Source: Splendidivirga corallicola (GTDB taxonomy: Bacteria > Bacteroidota > Bacteroidia > Cytophagales > Cyclobacteriaceae). Taken from it: a stretch of DNA of 64,000 nt. The notes below the pieces were generated by a model, which saw only the letters and a list, made by a program, of their open reading frames with translations, was not told the origin of the DNA and searched no databases. Positions within the stretch are counted from its first letter, which is position 1. Every line of letters starts with the position of its first letter. The stretch lies in NCBI GenBank assembly GCA_030442035.1, contig JAUJEA010000010.1, forward strand, positions 124,001 through 188,000, read 5' to 3'. Below, piece by piece: positions 9,302-17,695 of the stretch. Both the position numbers and the translations under genes were made by a program.

Positions 9302-9922
9302 TTAAAACAGCTTATAACCCATTCCTAATTGAATGGACCTGTTGCGTGCATCAAAAGGAACAGGGCCAGTAGTGGGAAAAGCTAATCTGGTCAATCCTTC
9401 AACCCATCTGAAGTCAAAATAAAATTGTTGATTAACATTATAAGATAGTCCTGAAATTAGCCCTAAATCTCCTGTTAGATATTGATTGTTTATGGCACGA
9501 AGCACTGTACCATTGATTATACGAGAATCTATCAAAGCACCTGCTTCGACCCCTACGTATATATTTAATTTGGGAATGATGGTGCGGTTATATAGAATAG
9601 GAATGCTAACATAATGCAACTTCACTTTTTCATGGAAGAATCCCTCACTCTCACTCAAAGCACCTTTTTGAGAATATAATAATTCAAAATCCAGAGAACT
9701 CTTTTCTGATAGCTTTATTCCTTTTGTACCAAGCCCTATGTAAAATCCTGGCTTCAAAGTATTCTTTGTGAAATTTTTAATTAGGGAATGATCGACAATC
9801 AATTTGGATGCAGTAGCACCTGCTTTTAACTTCAGATTTAGTTTGTCCTGACCATAGCCAAATGAGGTTAAAAGCATTGCTACAAATAGAATGCTTACTC
9901 TTTTTATATTTACTGTTTTCAT
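9302..9922 (-). CDS. PorT-family outer-membrane beta-barrel protein (copy 1)
   Basis: 206 residues: signal peptide (to about residue 24, FGYGQD), then alternating amphipathic strands including LKLKAGATASKLIV, KPGFYIGLGTKG, SLDFELLYSQKGAL, LHYVSIPILYNRTI, LNIYVGVEAGALIDS and a terminal IQLGMGYKLF ending in Phe, as expected for a BAM substrate. The family is the PorT/OMP_b-brl_2 type of eight-stranded barrel. The protein at 16052-16738 is a close paralogue, with almost the same strands in order. It is the last barrel gene in a duplicated locus. Role unknown; PorT homologues serve gliding/T9SS in some species, but this wider family is mostly uncharacterised. Confidence 0.8.
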   Translation of the reverse strand: MKTVNIKRVSILFVAMLLTSFGYGQDKLNLKLKAGATASKLIVDHSLIKNFTKNTLKPGFYIGLGTKGIKLSEKSSLDFELLYSQKGALSESEGFFHEKVKLHYVSIPILYNRTIIPKLNIYVGVEAGALIDSRIINGTVLRAINNQYLTGDLGLISGLSYNVNQQFYFDFRWVEGLTRLAFPTTGPVPFDARNRSIQLGMGYKLF

Positions 9923-10027
9923 AATTAACTATAAAAATTTGTTTAAAGTATTAAAGGTGAAAAGTGGGAGGTGCTACAAAAAAGGATTCTGGATCAGACT
10001 TGGAACTTCGCACCCCCACCCAACATA

Positions 10028-10624
10028 TTATTTTTCTTTGTCCTTATGAATTGCCAGAATATCAGAGTGCTTTCTGCTATTCATATCATGTTTACGGACC
10101 TCCCGGAGTTTTACATGCCGGTTAGAGTTTTCCAAATAAAAAAGCCTATATCCAAAGCCAATTGTGAGTAAGTCGTTATCAATTTTTATTTCATCCATAA
10201 TCTTATATTTATACTGGTCATTAACATAGCCAGCATTTATATTCCAACATGAATTTCTTTACCGATCAAAAAAATTAGCATAACTTAATCCACAAACACG
10301 AAAATACGCTGCAACATCATTTGTATCAAAACAAACAGCCCGTCATTTACCCGCCAAATTCTTTTCAGCGCGTTTAACCTCTCCTACTCCCAACCGGATT
10401 TGCTTCCCGGAGCTAATTTTATGATCTATTTCCCTAGCTAAATGTTTAAAACCATTCATCGTCATTTTTAAAGTCTTATAGCCAGTAAAGAATTTATTGA
10501 TGAGATCCGTCCCTTCGTTCTCGCGGACACACTTGTTTACTGGTTCGATTTCAAAAAAATGTTGCATGGGATTGTTTTGTTCTCTTGACTCTTTGTTATA
10601 GCAGTTTTCGGGGAATATGGTCAA
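10028..10624 (-). pseudogene. Chimeric pseudogene: barrel protein fused to the tail of an FkbM methyltransferase
   Basis: One minus-strand frame runs from ATG 10624 to TAA 10028 but is interrupted by TGA at 10343-10345 and TAA at 10259-10261. Its first part (FFTGYKTLKMTMNGFKHL, KQIRLGVGEVKRAEKNLAGK) matches the barrel proteins at 10621-11214 and 17696-18298. After the two stops it continues YFRVCGLSYANFFDR and YVNDQYKYKIMDEIKID. It then switches, at a shared FGY, to FGYRLFYLENSNRHVKLREV and KHSDILAIHKDKEK, which is the C-terminus of the FkbM protein at 16846-17691. A deletion of most of an FkbM gene and the end of a barrel gene explains this. The first TGA replaces the Trp that follows TGK in paralogues. 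The start overlaps the stop of the upstream barrel gene by four bases. Confidence 0.85.
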
Positions 10625-11214
10625 AGATTAAAACCAACAAAGAACCAAAAATTATTGACTAATTCATGTTTATGAATTGTAGTCGCTCCCCATTGCTGTT
10701 CTTCAATCCCCATGAGGTAGTAGCGAAATGGTATGGAAACATTGATATACAGGTGTTCTATTCCAAACAGATCCATTTGCTGATAGCCAATTCCAAATCC
10801 CATTGTGGGAGTATGATTGTCAATCTTCATTTCATCCATGATCATGTGTTCATACTGGTCATTCACATAGGCCATACTACCACTCACGTACCAGTTTTTT
10901 CTCTTTCCAAAAAATTTATCATAACTAAGTTCATAGATTCTAAAATACCCTTGTACATTATCACCATCCACGGCTGCTGATTCCCATTTACTGGACAGGT
11001 GTCGCTCTGTTAGTCTTACTTCCCCCACCATTAACCTGACCTGATCTTCAAGATTAAATCTATAGCCAATTTCTCCGGCAAAATGTTTAAAATTATTCAT
11101 GGACATTTCAAGGGTTTCATAGCCCAGAAAAAATTTACCAACCCTTTTTTGCGCCTCTGCATTTCTCAATCCAATTACCATTAATATGATCATGCAAGTC
11201 AACCTTATATTCAT
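10621..11214 (-). CDS. Small predicted outer-membrane barrel protein, unknown family (copy 1)
   Basis: 197 residues with a signal peptide ending near AEAQK. The mature part has alternating strands (KFFLGYETLEMSMNNFKHFA, GYRFNLEDQVRLMVGEV, GYFRIYELSYDKFFG, NWYVSGSMAYVNDQYEHM, HLYINVSIPFRYYL) and ends in WFFVGFNL, suggesting an outer-membrane barrel. I do not know a named family. A full paralogue lies at 17696-18298, a chimeric remnant directly downstream, and a short remnant at 12721-12846. An XRE regulator gene starts 22 bases upstream in the operon, as in the other copy where regulator and barrel gene overlap. The protein may be a surface antigen or small transporter; nothing in the sequence says which. 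Confidence 0.6.
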   Translation of the reverse strand: MNIRLTCMIILMVIGLRNAEAQKRVGKFFLGYETLEMSMNNFKHFAGEIGYRFNLEDQVRLMVGEVRLTERHLSSKWESAAVDGDNVQGYFRIYELSYDKFFGKRKNWYVSGSMAYVNDQYEHMIMDEMKIDNHTPTMGFGIGYQQMDLFGIEHLYINVSIPFRYYLMGIEEQQWGATTIHKHELVNNFWFFVGFNL

Positions 11215-11235
11215 TTTTTGTTCTTCCTTAAAAAT

Positions 11236-11553
11236 TTATATGATCTTGTTTTTTAACAAAATGCTCTCTTCACCCTTTACCAGTACAACCTCATATCCAT
11301 AAACTTTCGCAATATTGATGAAGTTTTTTAGTCTGACATCTTTGGTTTTACCGGACTTTATTTTTTGAATTGCAACGGGTGAAAGATCAGTCATTCTAGC
11401 TAGTTGTCTAATACTCTTGGGACGACCCTCTTTGTTCAATTTTTCTATCAATTCAGATATATCAAGCTCTTTATCACAGTTTTTTTTTAACTGCTCGTTT
11501 AATTCATTTTTGTCAAATACCACGATTTTCTTGTTATGTTGGCGACTATTCAT
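11236..11553 (-). CDS. XRE-family helix-turn-helix regulator
   Basis: 105 residues. Residues about 40-95 form an HTH of the Cro/C1 type: SIRQLARMTDLSPVAIQKIK followed by SGKTKDVRLKNFINIAKVYG. The N-terminal 35 residues are charged and probably helical. It resembles antitoxin-like HTH proteins, but no toxin gene is adjacent; the partner downstream is a barrel protein gene 22 bases away, and the same pairing occurs in the second locus (where the regulator is broken). A role in regulating this small locus is likely. The call of HTH is firm, the partner relation is an inference from repeated synteny. Confidence 0.8.
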   Translation of the reverse strand: MNSRQHNKKIVVFDKNELNEQLKKNCDKELDISELIEKLNKEGRPKSIRQLARMTDLSPVAIQKIKSGKTKDVRLKNFINIAKVYGYEVVLVKGEESILLKNKII

Positions 11554-11688
11554 AATGCTTTTCTGGTTGTATAAAATACTGTCCCAAACATACCCTATAA
11601 ATGAATGAGACAGGAATTATAACTACATGAATTGTACTAATCGATAAACAAACTGTATAATAAAAGTTATCGAAGCACTCAAATTGGA

Positions 11689-12618
11689 TTATCTCTTTAT
11701 TGTTGCAGCGCTGGTTAAGCTTTTTCGTCTGGGACTATTTTCAAGGACCCAATGCATTCGTTTTACCTGATCCTTGGTAAACATATTCATACATGCATCA
11801 TCTGTATAATCCATGTAATTATTTCTCAGTGCCGGAGTTGTGCCATCACAAGCAAATATTATTTCCTGAAGGACACAATTTCCGGTAGGTTCTGTCACAG
11901 AGGGCGTGTCATCACAGAAATCATTTATCTTATCCAGATCTTCGCAATTCCAAATAGTTATAGGATCTCCACCCCATAGATGCAATAAGCCAAGAAAATG
12001 TCCCATTTCGTGCGTTAATGTTCTACCTAGAACATTGGGATCATCGTCTGATTCCCCAAAGTAAAGAGAGTTGATAAGGATGCCGTCACCTGTTTTAACT
12101 TCGATCACCATTTTATCCAAACCGGGAAGGTCTCCCTCCGGTGGATTGGCTACTCCAAAGAAAGTTTTACCTTGAGGCATTACCCATATATTAACATATT
12201 TATTTGGATCCCAAAAACCGTAATCAGGAAGCCAATCAAATGGCCCTGCTCCATTACGAGGTTCAATGATATCACCGTTTATTCTTCTAATGCCAGTTGA
12301 TCTATTGCCAAGAGGGTCAATTTCAGCTAGTTTAAACTCAATTTGAGCATCTGCACCATCCGGATGTTCATTGTATCCTCTGGTCCCTTTCTTTCTCCTA
12401 AAATCATTATTTAGGTTTTCTATTTGTTTTACAATTCGTTCAGTTGACAAATTGCTACCTTCTCCAATGGTCTCTCCTGCTCGATGCACTATATGAATTA
12501 CAACAGGAATTTCATACTTTGCCCCATTTTCCGGTCCCGGATCTTTGCTGTGATCATCCTCATCACACGCTGTCAAAAATAAAAATGACAGGAAGGCTAA
12601 TACAAAAAGTTTTTTCAT
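11689..12618 (-). CDS. M43 (pappalysin-like) zinc metalloprotease lipoprotein
   Basis: 309 residues from ATG 12618; an in-frame ATG at 12675 exists, but the lipoprotein signal (MKKLFVLAFLSF, then LTACDED) begins at 12618. The zinc site is complete: HEMGHFLGLLHLWG with His203, Glu204, His207 and His213, the HExxHxxGxxH pattern of metzincins and the M43 family. The downstream Met turn region NNYMDYTDDACMNMFTKDQ is also there. The protein probably cleaves proteins outside the cell or at the outer surface. A paralogue at 18695-19618 has lost the three histidines. Both are the first gene of a duplicated locus. A stretch of 118 bases separates it from the XRE gene. Confidence 0.9.
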   Translation of the reverse strand: MKKLFVLAFLSFLFLTACDEDDHSKDPGPENGAKYEIPVVIHIVHRAGETIGEGSNLSTERIVKQIENLNNDFRRKKGTRGYNEHPDGADAQIEFKLAEIDPLGNRSTGIRRINGDIIEPRNGAGPFDWLPDYGFWDPNKYVNIWVMPQGKTFFGVANPPEGDLPGLDKMVIEVKTGDGILINSLYFGESDDDPNVLGRTLTHEMGHFLGLLHLWGGDPITIWNCEDLDKINDFCDDTPSVTEPTGNCVLQEIIFACDGTTPALRNNYMDYTDDACMNMFTKDQVKRMHWVLENSPRRKSLTSAATIKR

Positions 12619-12720
12619 AATGCTGTTTTTTTTAAATGAAATTAGTTTTATTGTTTTTGTTATTGCTTTTAACAACTAACATGGGCAAGACTCTGAATAT
12701 TTGAGAGGTGTTGCTGTAGT

Positions 12721-12846
12721 TTACCCGCCATTTGCACGCCATTTACCCGTCATATTCCATCCGGAGGATTTAACCGCTCCTACCACCAATCTGATTTGCT
12801 TCCCGGAATTAATTTTACCACCTAATTCACCAAGCAATTCCTGCTT
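12721..12846 (-). pseudogene. Short remnant of the locus-specific barrel family
   Basis: Forty-one codons ending in TAA at 12721-12723 read LLGELGGKINSGKQIRLVVG, then AVKSSGWNMTGKWRANGG. This corresponds to the middle of the barrel proteins (GEIGYKINPRKQLRLVIGEV and LTGKWRTAGVDG). No start, no signal peptide and no C-terminal half. It lies upstream of the protease gene, so the barrel family was once present on both sides of it. Confidence 0.7.
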
Positions 12847-13191
12847 CTTTTATCTTCATTACATAATTTTTAAGTATTTCTGAGAAAGCGATCGGTTTAA
12901 TATTTGATGAGCAGGGAAATGCCGGTTGGTGGGATATCATATAATCGAAATGATGACATAATTGATGGACACAAGGCTGTTCAGCTAGCCTGGAAAATTC
13001 TTTTTTTAAACTTTGAAAAACTCAAAAGGCGTAAATCCCGAACTCTATCAGAAAGTTGACAAATTAATTGAGGGGAATTAAAATATAACGGTCATAACCG
13101 CTTAAAGATCATAATATAGATATCCTTAACATTGGCATCACCAAGCCCATCCACATCGCTTATAACCACTGCCGGCCAAACGGTTTATTAT
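12847..13191. other. Gene-free stretch, possibly decayed coding sequence
   Basis: No complete gene. On the plus strand short protein-like pieces appear in different frames (LIFDEQGNAGWWDII near 12893, KGVNPELYQKVDKLIEGN near 13027), suggesting a frameshifted relic of unknown family. Confidence 0.25.
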
Positions 13192-14610
13192 TTATCCTAA
13201 AACATCCTCCATTTCATTGATAAACTTTAAAGTTTCACGTTCAATATGTTCCGTTAATTTATGAGGAGCGTTAAAGTCAGGATTTTCTTCCAATATATGG
13301 TCAACAATTGAAAATCTGTTTTCTATAGTGTCAGGAATATGATACTTGTCCCAATCGCTGCCTTTGAAGATCTCCCAATATTCCTTTTGTATCTGCTTAT
13401 TTTGACCTGCCAGCCATATTTCGAACTGTTCATCCTGATGATTGAATACGATCGCTATTTTTAGCTTTTGCTTTTTTAATACTTTAGGTGTAAATGGAAA
13501 ATAGGTAATAGTCCTATCTCCAAAATATATATTCCCTGTTACATAATCATCGGGATAGTTTTTTATGAAGTAAGCTCTCAAGCTTTTCATATATCCTATT
13601 AATCCCATATTGGCTTTAGGAGTATCGTCGGTTTCTTTCTGTTTTTTACACGCTTTATCCAGATCGTTCAGTGATTCAACGGATTGCACCTTTTTGTTTC
13701 TTTCCGAATCGATTGGAATACAAATATCTACGATAAATTTATGTTCGGGATGTGTCCTGTGATCGTTGTGAAAGATTTCAAAATAATCACCATCCCTGAA
13801 AGTGTGTCCATTCTCAATAACCCATACACACATGCTCTCCCATGCTTTTGGAAATACGGAGGGTGAAATTTCAAAACGGCCTATGGCATACTTTCCTTTC
13901 CGGATGTCAACTTTAACGACATCGCCCGCCGTAGAAGTACCTTCCTCAATCGTCACGCATGCGCTCTGCCTTACTTTTGACATTTCCGTTATTTTGGGAT
14001 TATCGTGATAAATGGTTATTGCTTTGAAATGGGGAGAGTCCGCAACGCCTTCCGAATATGCCCACTTAAATAGTCTTTCATACGTATCGCCTATTTTATC
14101 GGGTTTACCAATATGCATGATACCTGCCAATCTTATTTCAGGCAATTCTATTAGTTTTATTTGTGCATTCATGCCAATCCAATTTAGAATGTTATTAATG
14201 CTACAAATGTATTGCTCGTATGAAATGGTACCTTTACCAATCTTGCTATGATGCACAATTGGTCTTTTTTTAAAATCTGTCGGGCTTATTCCGTAAAATT
14301 TCCTGAATGCTCGTGAAAAGGAACTGGGACTATTAAATCCATACTTGAATGCCAATTCAACAAGAGGTTTGCTTGTGCCGACAGCAAGAATAGAGGCAAT
14401 TCTTTCAATTCTTTTTCGGTTAACAAATGTATTTAATGGTTCTCCAACAATCGCTGAAAAAATCCGGTGAAAATGAAATGGAGAAAAAAAAGCCTTTTGA
14501 GATAAATCATCCAGCCGTAATTCCTGGTCAAGGTTTTTCTCGATAAAGGCAATCACATTGTTTATCCTTTTCCAATAATCTTTCCTTGTATCGTCTATCT
14601 CATTTTCCAT
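13192..14610 (-). CDS. AraC-family regulator with GyrI-like effector domain and extra C-terminal domain
   Basis: 472 residues. Residues about 10-115 are two AraC/XylS helix-turn-helix units (AFFSPFHFHRIFSAIVGEPL, and KYGFNSPSSFSRAFRKFYGI followed by SPTDFK). Residues about 150-305 match the GyrI-like/AraC effector-binding fold (IRLAGIMHIGKP, SACVTIEEGT, GKYAIGRFEISP, EIFHNDHRTHPEHKFIVDIC). Residues about 330-472 are an added domain (IGYMKSLRAYFIKNYPDDY, LKIAIVFNHQDEQFEIWLAG) of the kind found as a stand-alone DUF in Bacteroidota. AraC-GyrI proteins bind hydrophobic or multidrug-type ligands, so this is probably a ligand-responsive activator. No obvious target gene is adjacent except 14787-15653 upstream. 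Order of domains is clear; ligand unknown. Confidence 0.85.
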   Translation of the reverse strand: MENEIDDTRKDYWKRINNVIAFIEKNLDQELRLDDLSQKAFFSPFHFHRIFSAIVGEPLNTFVNRKRIERIASILAVGTSKPLVELAFKYGFNSPSSFSRAFRKFYGISPTDFKKRPIVHHSKIGKGTISYEQYICSINNILNWIGMNAQIKLIELPEIRLAGIMHIGKPDKIGDTYERLFKWAYSEGVADSPHFKAITIYHDNPKITEMSKVRQSACVTIEEGTSTAGDVVKVDIRKGKYAIGRFEISPSVFPKAWESMCVWVIENGHTFRDGDYFEIFHNDHRTHPEHKFIVDICIPIDSERNKKVQSVESLNDLDKACKKQKETDDTPKANMGLIGYMKSLRAYFIKNYPDDYVTGNIYFGDRTITYFPFTPKVLKKQKLKIAIVFNHQDEQFEIWLAGQNKQIQKEYWEIFKGSDWDKYHIPDTIENRFSIVDHILEENPDFNAPHKLTEHIERETLKFINEMEDVLG

Positions 14611-14786
14611 GGTATAATTATGCTGTTTGGAGCCTCTAATAATCCCGGGATGCTGTTATTAACCTACGCAAATGAAGGAGTTAATTTTTTGGAACAATTT
14701 ACCCATCAAACTTCGAACATCAGCAGGTACAACCGTCGGTATATGAAGGTGGTCAAGATTTGTTATATAGTTTTGTGTACGGTATT

Positions 14787-15653
14787 TTAATGCAGCATCT
14801 CATTTATTTCAAAACTTATCCATTCCGCTTTTTCCTTTGGTTTGTCGAAATCAACCCAAAATTTAGGTTTGTAAAAACTGTTAACTCGCCAAAAACCATC
14901 TTCCTTTTGTTTCTTAAGAATGAACCGTTTGGATTCATCACATCTATTGTCATTAAGTAAGTCGTTCGCTTTCAGCAGCCTCAATATTTCAATAAGATTA
15001 GTTTTGTAGGTAAATGGGTAGGTAAACTTTGTTATATCCTTTGTAATCGGAATATCTGCACTTTTTCTTTTATATACCTTGTGTTCCAGGATATATTCAA
15101 GTCCATTTTTCAACTTGGCATTTAATTCATGACTTCTTAATTCCCCTTTTCTATTGGCTTCTGATAAAGAGATCATTGATTTAATAACGCCAATGTAACA
15201 GGGGGTTGATTTCATACATCCTCCGTATTTCAGGATGCCTTTACCTTTCCATAAGTTATTACTATTTCTTTTTATGTTTTGATATTTTAAGATCCAATTG
15301 ATCCCTTGCTGTACCTGTTCCAGATTTTCATACCTGAGAATTATAAGAACACTCGTAATCATTGCATTGTAACAAGCCAATAAATCATCTTTCTTTCCTG
15401 ACAAAGAAAACCCTTCTCCGCAAAATGTGTTTTCAGCGAGTTTATCTCTCCATACCTGAACTTTCTTATAATTATATGAAAAAGGAATTTCAGATATTTC
15501 GAGCAATCTATGCAGTAAATTAAGGCTTGTTATTTCGAAATCTGCCAACAAGTTTTGGAATACGGTTGATCCGTCTAAATAGGGCTTTGCCTCTTCAAAC
15601 GTTGAAATCAGTTGCTCCTTAATTTTATGTTTCAATTCCAAAGCTGCATCCAT
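14787..15653 (-). CDS. Hypothetical helical protein, possibly terpene-cyclase/prenyltransferase-like toroid
   Basis: 288 residues, no signal peptide or membrane segment. It is helix-rich with spaced Trp/Gly/Cys motifs (WILKYQN, LWKGKGILKYGGCMKSTPCY, LEYILEHKVYKRKSADIPIT, ESKRFILKKQKEDGFWRVNS). The repeats of about 60 residues with a Gly-X-W ending recall squalene-cyclase-type alpha/alpha toroids, but without a catalytic DxDD or zinc site that I can see. I do not recognise the family. It stands alone: 176 bases from the AraC gene downstream, and with a tGTACAACAACTGGCC element 17 bases upstream of its start that belongs to the family of boundary motifs seen at the island genes. Confidence 0.45.
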   Translation of the reverse strand: MDAALELKHKIKEQLISTFEEAKPYLDGSTVFQNLLADFEITSLNLLHRLLEISEIPFSYNYKKVQVWRDKLAENTFCGEGFSLSGKKDDLLACYNAMITSVLIILRYENLEQVQQGINWILKYQNIKRNSNNLWKGKGILKYGGCMKSTPCYIGVIKSMISLSEANRKGELRSHELNAKLKNGLEYILEHKVYKRKSADIPITKDITKFTYPFTYKTNLIEILRLLKANDLLNDNRCDESKRFILKKQKEDGFWRVNSFYKPKFWVDFDKPKEKAEWISFEINEMLH

Positions 15654-15723
15654 TGGCGGTTTCTATACTATGTACAACAACTGGCCATACATCACAACGC
15701 GGATATATGTTTATTTTAAAACT

Positions 15724-15849
15724 TTAATCTAATGGATTTTTAATAAAATTCATACCTGTACAAACCATAGGACCGCTACGCTTAAACCATAAGAGTAGTA
15801 AGAGAAGGTAAAATTGATAACCTTTGATCTTTTTGATTAATGTTTCCAT
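15724..15849 (-). CDS. Tiny membrane protein (METL family, copy 2), interrupted by a REP-like element
   Basis: 41 codons from ATG 15849 to TAA 15724. The start METLIKKIKGYQFYLLLLLL matches the first residues of the ORF at 8839-9003. From WFKRSGPMV onward the coding sequence is a REP-like palindrome (15766-15790) inserted in the ORF, so the original C-terminus is lost. It sits about 200 bases downstream of the PorT-like gene, the same place as copy 1. Probably not functional. Confidence 0.35.
   Translation of the reverse strand: METLIKKIKGYQFYLLLLLLWFKRSGPMVCTGMNFIKNPLD
15766..15790. repeat. REP-like palindromic element inside a tiny ORF
   Basis: The sequence TAGGACCGCTACGCTTAA with flanking ACCAT matches, with a few changes, the element CGTAGGACCGCTACGCTTAA at about 21580-21602 and 29457-29478. 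CGTAG and CTACG can pair around GACCG. Confidence 0.6.
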
Positions 15850-15978
15850 ATTTCTGATTTATTAAATACTCAGTGAAAATAAAACTTCCGTATTACTTGG
15901 GTATTGACCCTATTGCTTATTTATGATGGCTATAATACTTTCGTAGCACATAACTTAATTTTTAATAATACCTTTAAT

Positions 15979-16024
15979 CCTCTCCTTTTTAGTCCCATTG
16001 CACGCACAAAGGAGGGGGTTTTTT
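15979..16024 (+). terminator. Probable rho-independent terminator (plus-strand direction)
   Basis: CCTCTCCTTT (15979-15988) pairs with AAAGGAGGGG (16008-16017) over ten positions with one G-T pair, followed by a run of six T. The T run is on the plus strand, so it would stop transcription coming from the left toward the convergent PorT-like gene. Confidence 0.55.
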
Positions 16025-16051
16025 CCCTACCCCGCTATCATTATATTGTGA

Positions 16052-16738
16052 TTAAAAAATCTTATATCCCATTCCTAATTGAATAGATCTGTTACGAGCT
16101 TCAAAATGAACAGGGGTAGCACCAATAGCATGAAGAGGATTCAAAAAATTTAATTTAGTAATCCCTTCAACCCATCTGAAATCAAGGTAAAATTGGTCGT
16201 TAAAATCATAGGAAATTCCTGCAACTCCCCCCAAATCTCCTGTAAGGAACTGATTATTTACAGCATTGATCACTGAACCATTGATTATACGGGAATCTAC
16301 AAGAGCACCTGCCTCCACTCCACCATATAGGCTAAATCTGTTAGAAATGTGGCGTTTATATAAGATGGGGATATTTACATAATGTAGTTTTACTTTTTCT
16401 TCAAATAAACTCACTTCTCTTTTTGCAAGAGCACCTTTTTGGGAGTATAATAACCCAAGGCTCAAAGATCCTTTCTCTGATAGTTTTATATCCATATTTG
16501 TACCTATGTAAAATCCAGGCTTATAGCTATTTTTTGTATAAGCTCCAAAGATGCCATTGCTAAAACTCCAATGATTATCAATAACACTCAATTTTGACAT
16601 AGTGGCCCCTGCTCTGAGGCTAAAGGTTGGTTTCGGTTTCTCTTGCTGCTGCTGATCATCCTGACCATAGCCCATAGATGTGAAAAACATCATGACAAAT
16701 AGAATGGTTACGCTTTTTAGATTTACTGTTTTCATCAT
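16052..16738 (-). CDS. PorT-family outer-membrane beta-barrel protein (copy 2)
   Basis: 228 residues, signal peptide to about residue 25 (MGYGQDDQ), then a glutamine-rich linker and barrel strands (FSLRAGATMSKLSV, KPGFYIGTNMDIKLS, LSLGLLYSQKGAL, LHYVNIPILYKRHI, FSLYGGVEAGALVD) ending in IQLGMGYKIF. Paralogue of 9302-9922, with an insertion near residues 55-70 (DNHWSFSNGIFGAYTKN). Upstream on the same strand is an FkbM methyltransferase, 108 bases away. An eight-stranded outer-membrane barrel is the likely structure. Function unknown. Confidence 0.8.
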   Translation of the reverse strand: MMKTVNLKSVTILFVMMFFTSMGYGQDDQQQQEKPKPTFSLRAGATMSKLSVIDNHWSFSNGIFGAYTKNSYKPGFYIGTNMDIKLSEKGSLSLGLLYSQKGALAKREVSLFEEKVKLHYVNIPILYKRHISNRFSLYGGVEAGALVDSRIINGSVINAVNNQFLTGDLGGVAGISYDFNDQFYLDFRWVEGITKLNFLNPLHAIGATPVHFEARNRSIQLGMGYKIF

Positions 16739-16845
16739 TTACTTTTTAATAAAATTGTTTTAAAATGTTAAGAAAAAATGGGGGAATGACTTGCAACAAA
16801 GGATTTAAGGATATACTTGGAATTTTGCCACTCCACCCATATATG

Positions 16846-17691
16846 TTACTCTTCCCGATCTTTATGAATTGCCAGAATATCAAAGTGCTTTCTATCATTC
16901 ATTTGATGCCTGCGGATCTCTTGAAGTTTTATAAGTCTATTAAAATTTTCGAGGTGAAATAGCTTGTATCCAAAGTCATGAACGGTATCAAATAATTCCA
17001 TTCTTTCAATAGAATTCAATTTGTTATAACATTCAATTATTAGGAAAGGCTTGTATTTCCACAATATTTCCGGAATCGTTTTTAAGATCTCCTTATCGTA
17101 CCCTTCAGCATCAATTTTTATAAGATTTAATCGATCCAGATCCTTTTTATAATATGCAAACAGGAAATCTTGTATGTTTTTCCCCTGTACTTCTAAAGTG
17201 TATTTATGCTTATGATTTTGTCTTTGTATTTGTGATAAATAACCACCATTGCAGAAAGAAGCATCACTATAATTAAATGTAAAATCTCCCTCCTCCTTAG
17301 TGGCCGCAAAGCAAAGGGGAACTATATTTGTTAACTCATGGTTTAGCGCTGCATTTTTCTCAAGGATCTTGTAGACATATTTGTTTGGTTCAATCCCTAA
17401 AACAAGTCCTCCCTTACCTACAGCCAGGGCCATGTGCAGGGTTGTATCGCCGGTATGTGCGCCTATATCTATTATCATTCCCCCATCATTACTAAATTGT
17501 CTGTAAAATGAGATTTCAGGCTCAGATATGATCTTTAACTTTTCAAAGGGATGCATCCATTGTGCGTACCGGATTTCGCCAATGCCATCAATGGGAAATT
17601 TATTGATCTCATACCCATACTCTTCGAATTTTCTCTTTAACTGATTTTTTAACCGCTTTTCTCTAAGCTTTTCTTTTAATTGACTGATCAT
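16846..17691 (-). CDS. FkbM-family methyltransferase
   Basis: 281 residues from ATG 17691, five bases after the stop of the upstream barrel gene (a TTG in frame at 17712 is less likely). SAM-binding motif I is MIIDIGAHTGDTTLHMALAV followed by VLGIEPNKYVYKILEKNA, then LNLIKIDAEGYDKEIL (the FkbM KIDVEG motif) and PFLIIECY. FkbM enzymes O-methylate small molecules, sugars or polysaccharides; a cytoplasmic location is expected. It lies between two barrel genes of the duplicated locus. Only its last 40 codons survive in the other locus (inside the chimeric pseudogene). Substrate unknown; surface glycan or glycolipid would fit the neighbours. Confidence 0.85.
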   Translation of the reverse strand: MISQLKEKLREKRLKNQLKRKFEEYGYEINKFPIDGIGEIRYAQWMHPFEKLKIISEPEISFYRQFSNDGGMIIDIGAHTGDTTLHMALAVGKGGLVLGIEPNKYVYKILEKNAALNHELTNIVPLCFAATKEEGDFTFNYSDASFCNGGYLSQIQRQNHKHKYTLEVQGKNIQDFLFAYYKKDLDRLNLIKIDAEGYDKEILKTIPEILWKYKPFLIIECYNKLNSIERMELFDTVHDFGYKLFHLENFNRLIKLQEIRRHQMNDRKHFDILAIHKDREE

Positions 17692-17695
17692 TAGA

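Noticed and set aside
12701-12883. Plus-strand 60-codon gene
   Set aside because: It is antisense to a clear fragment of the barrel family on the minus strand.
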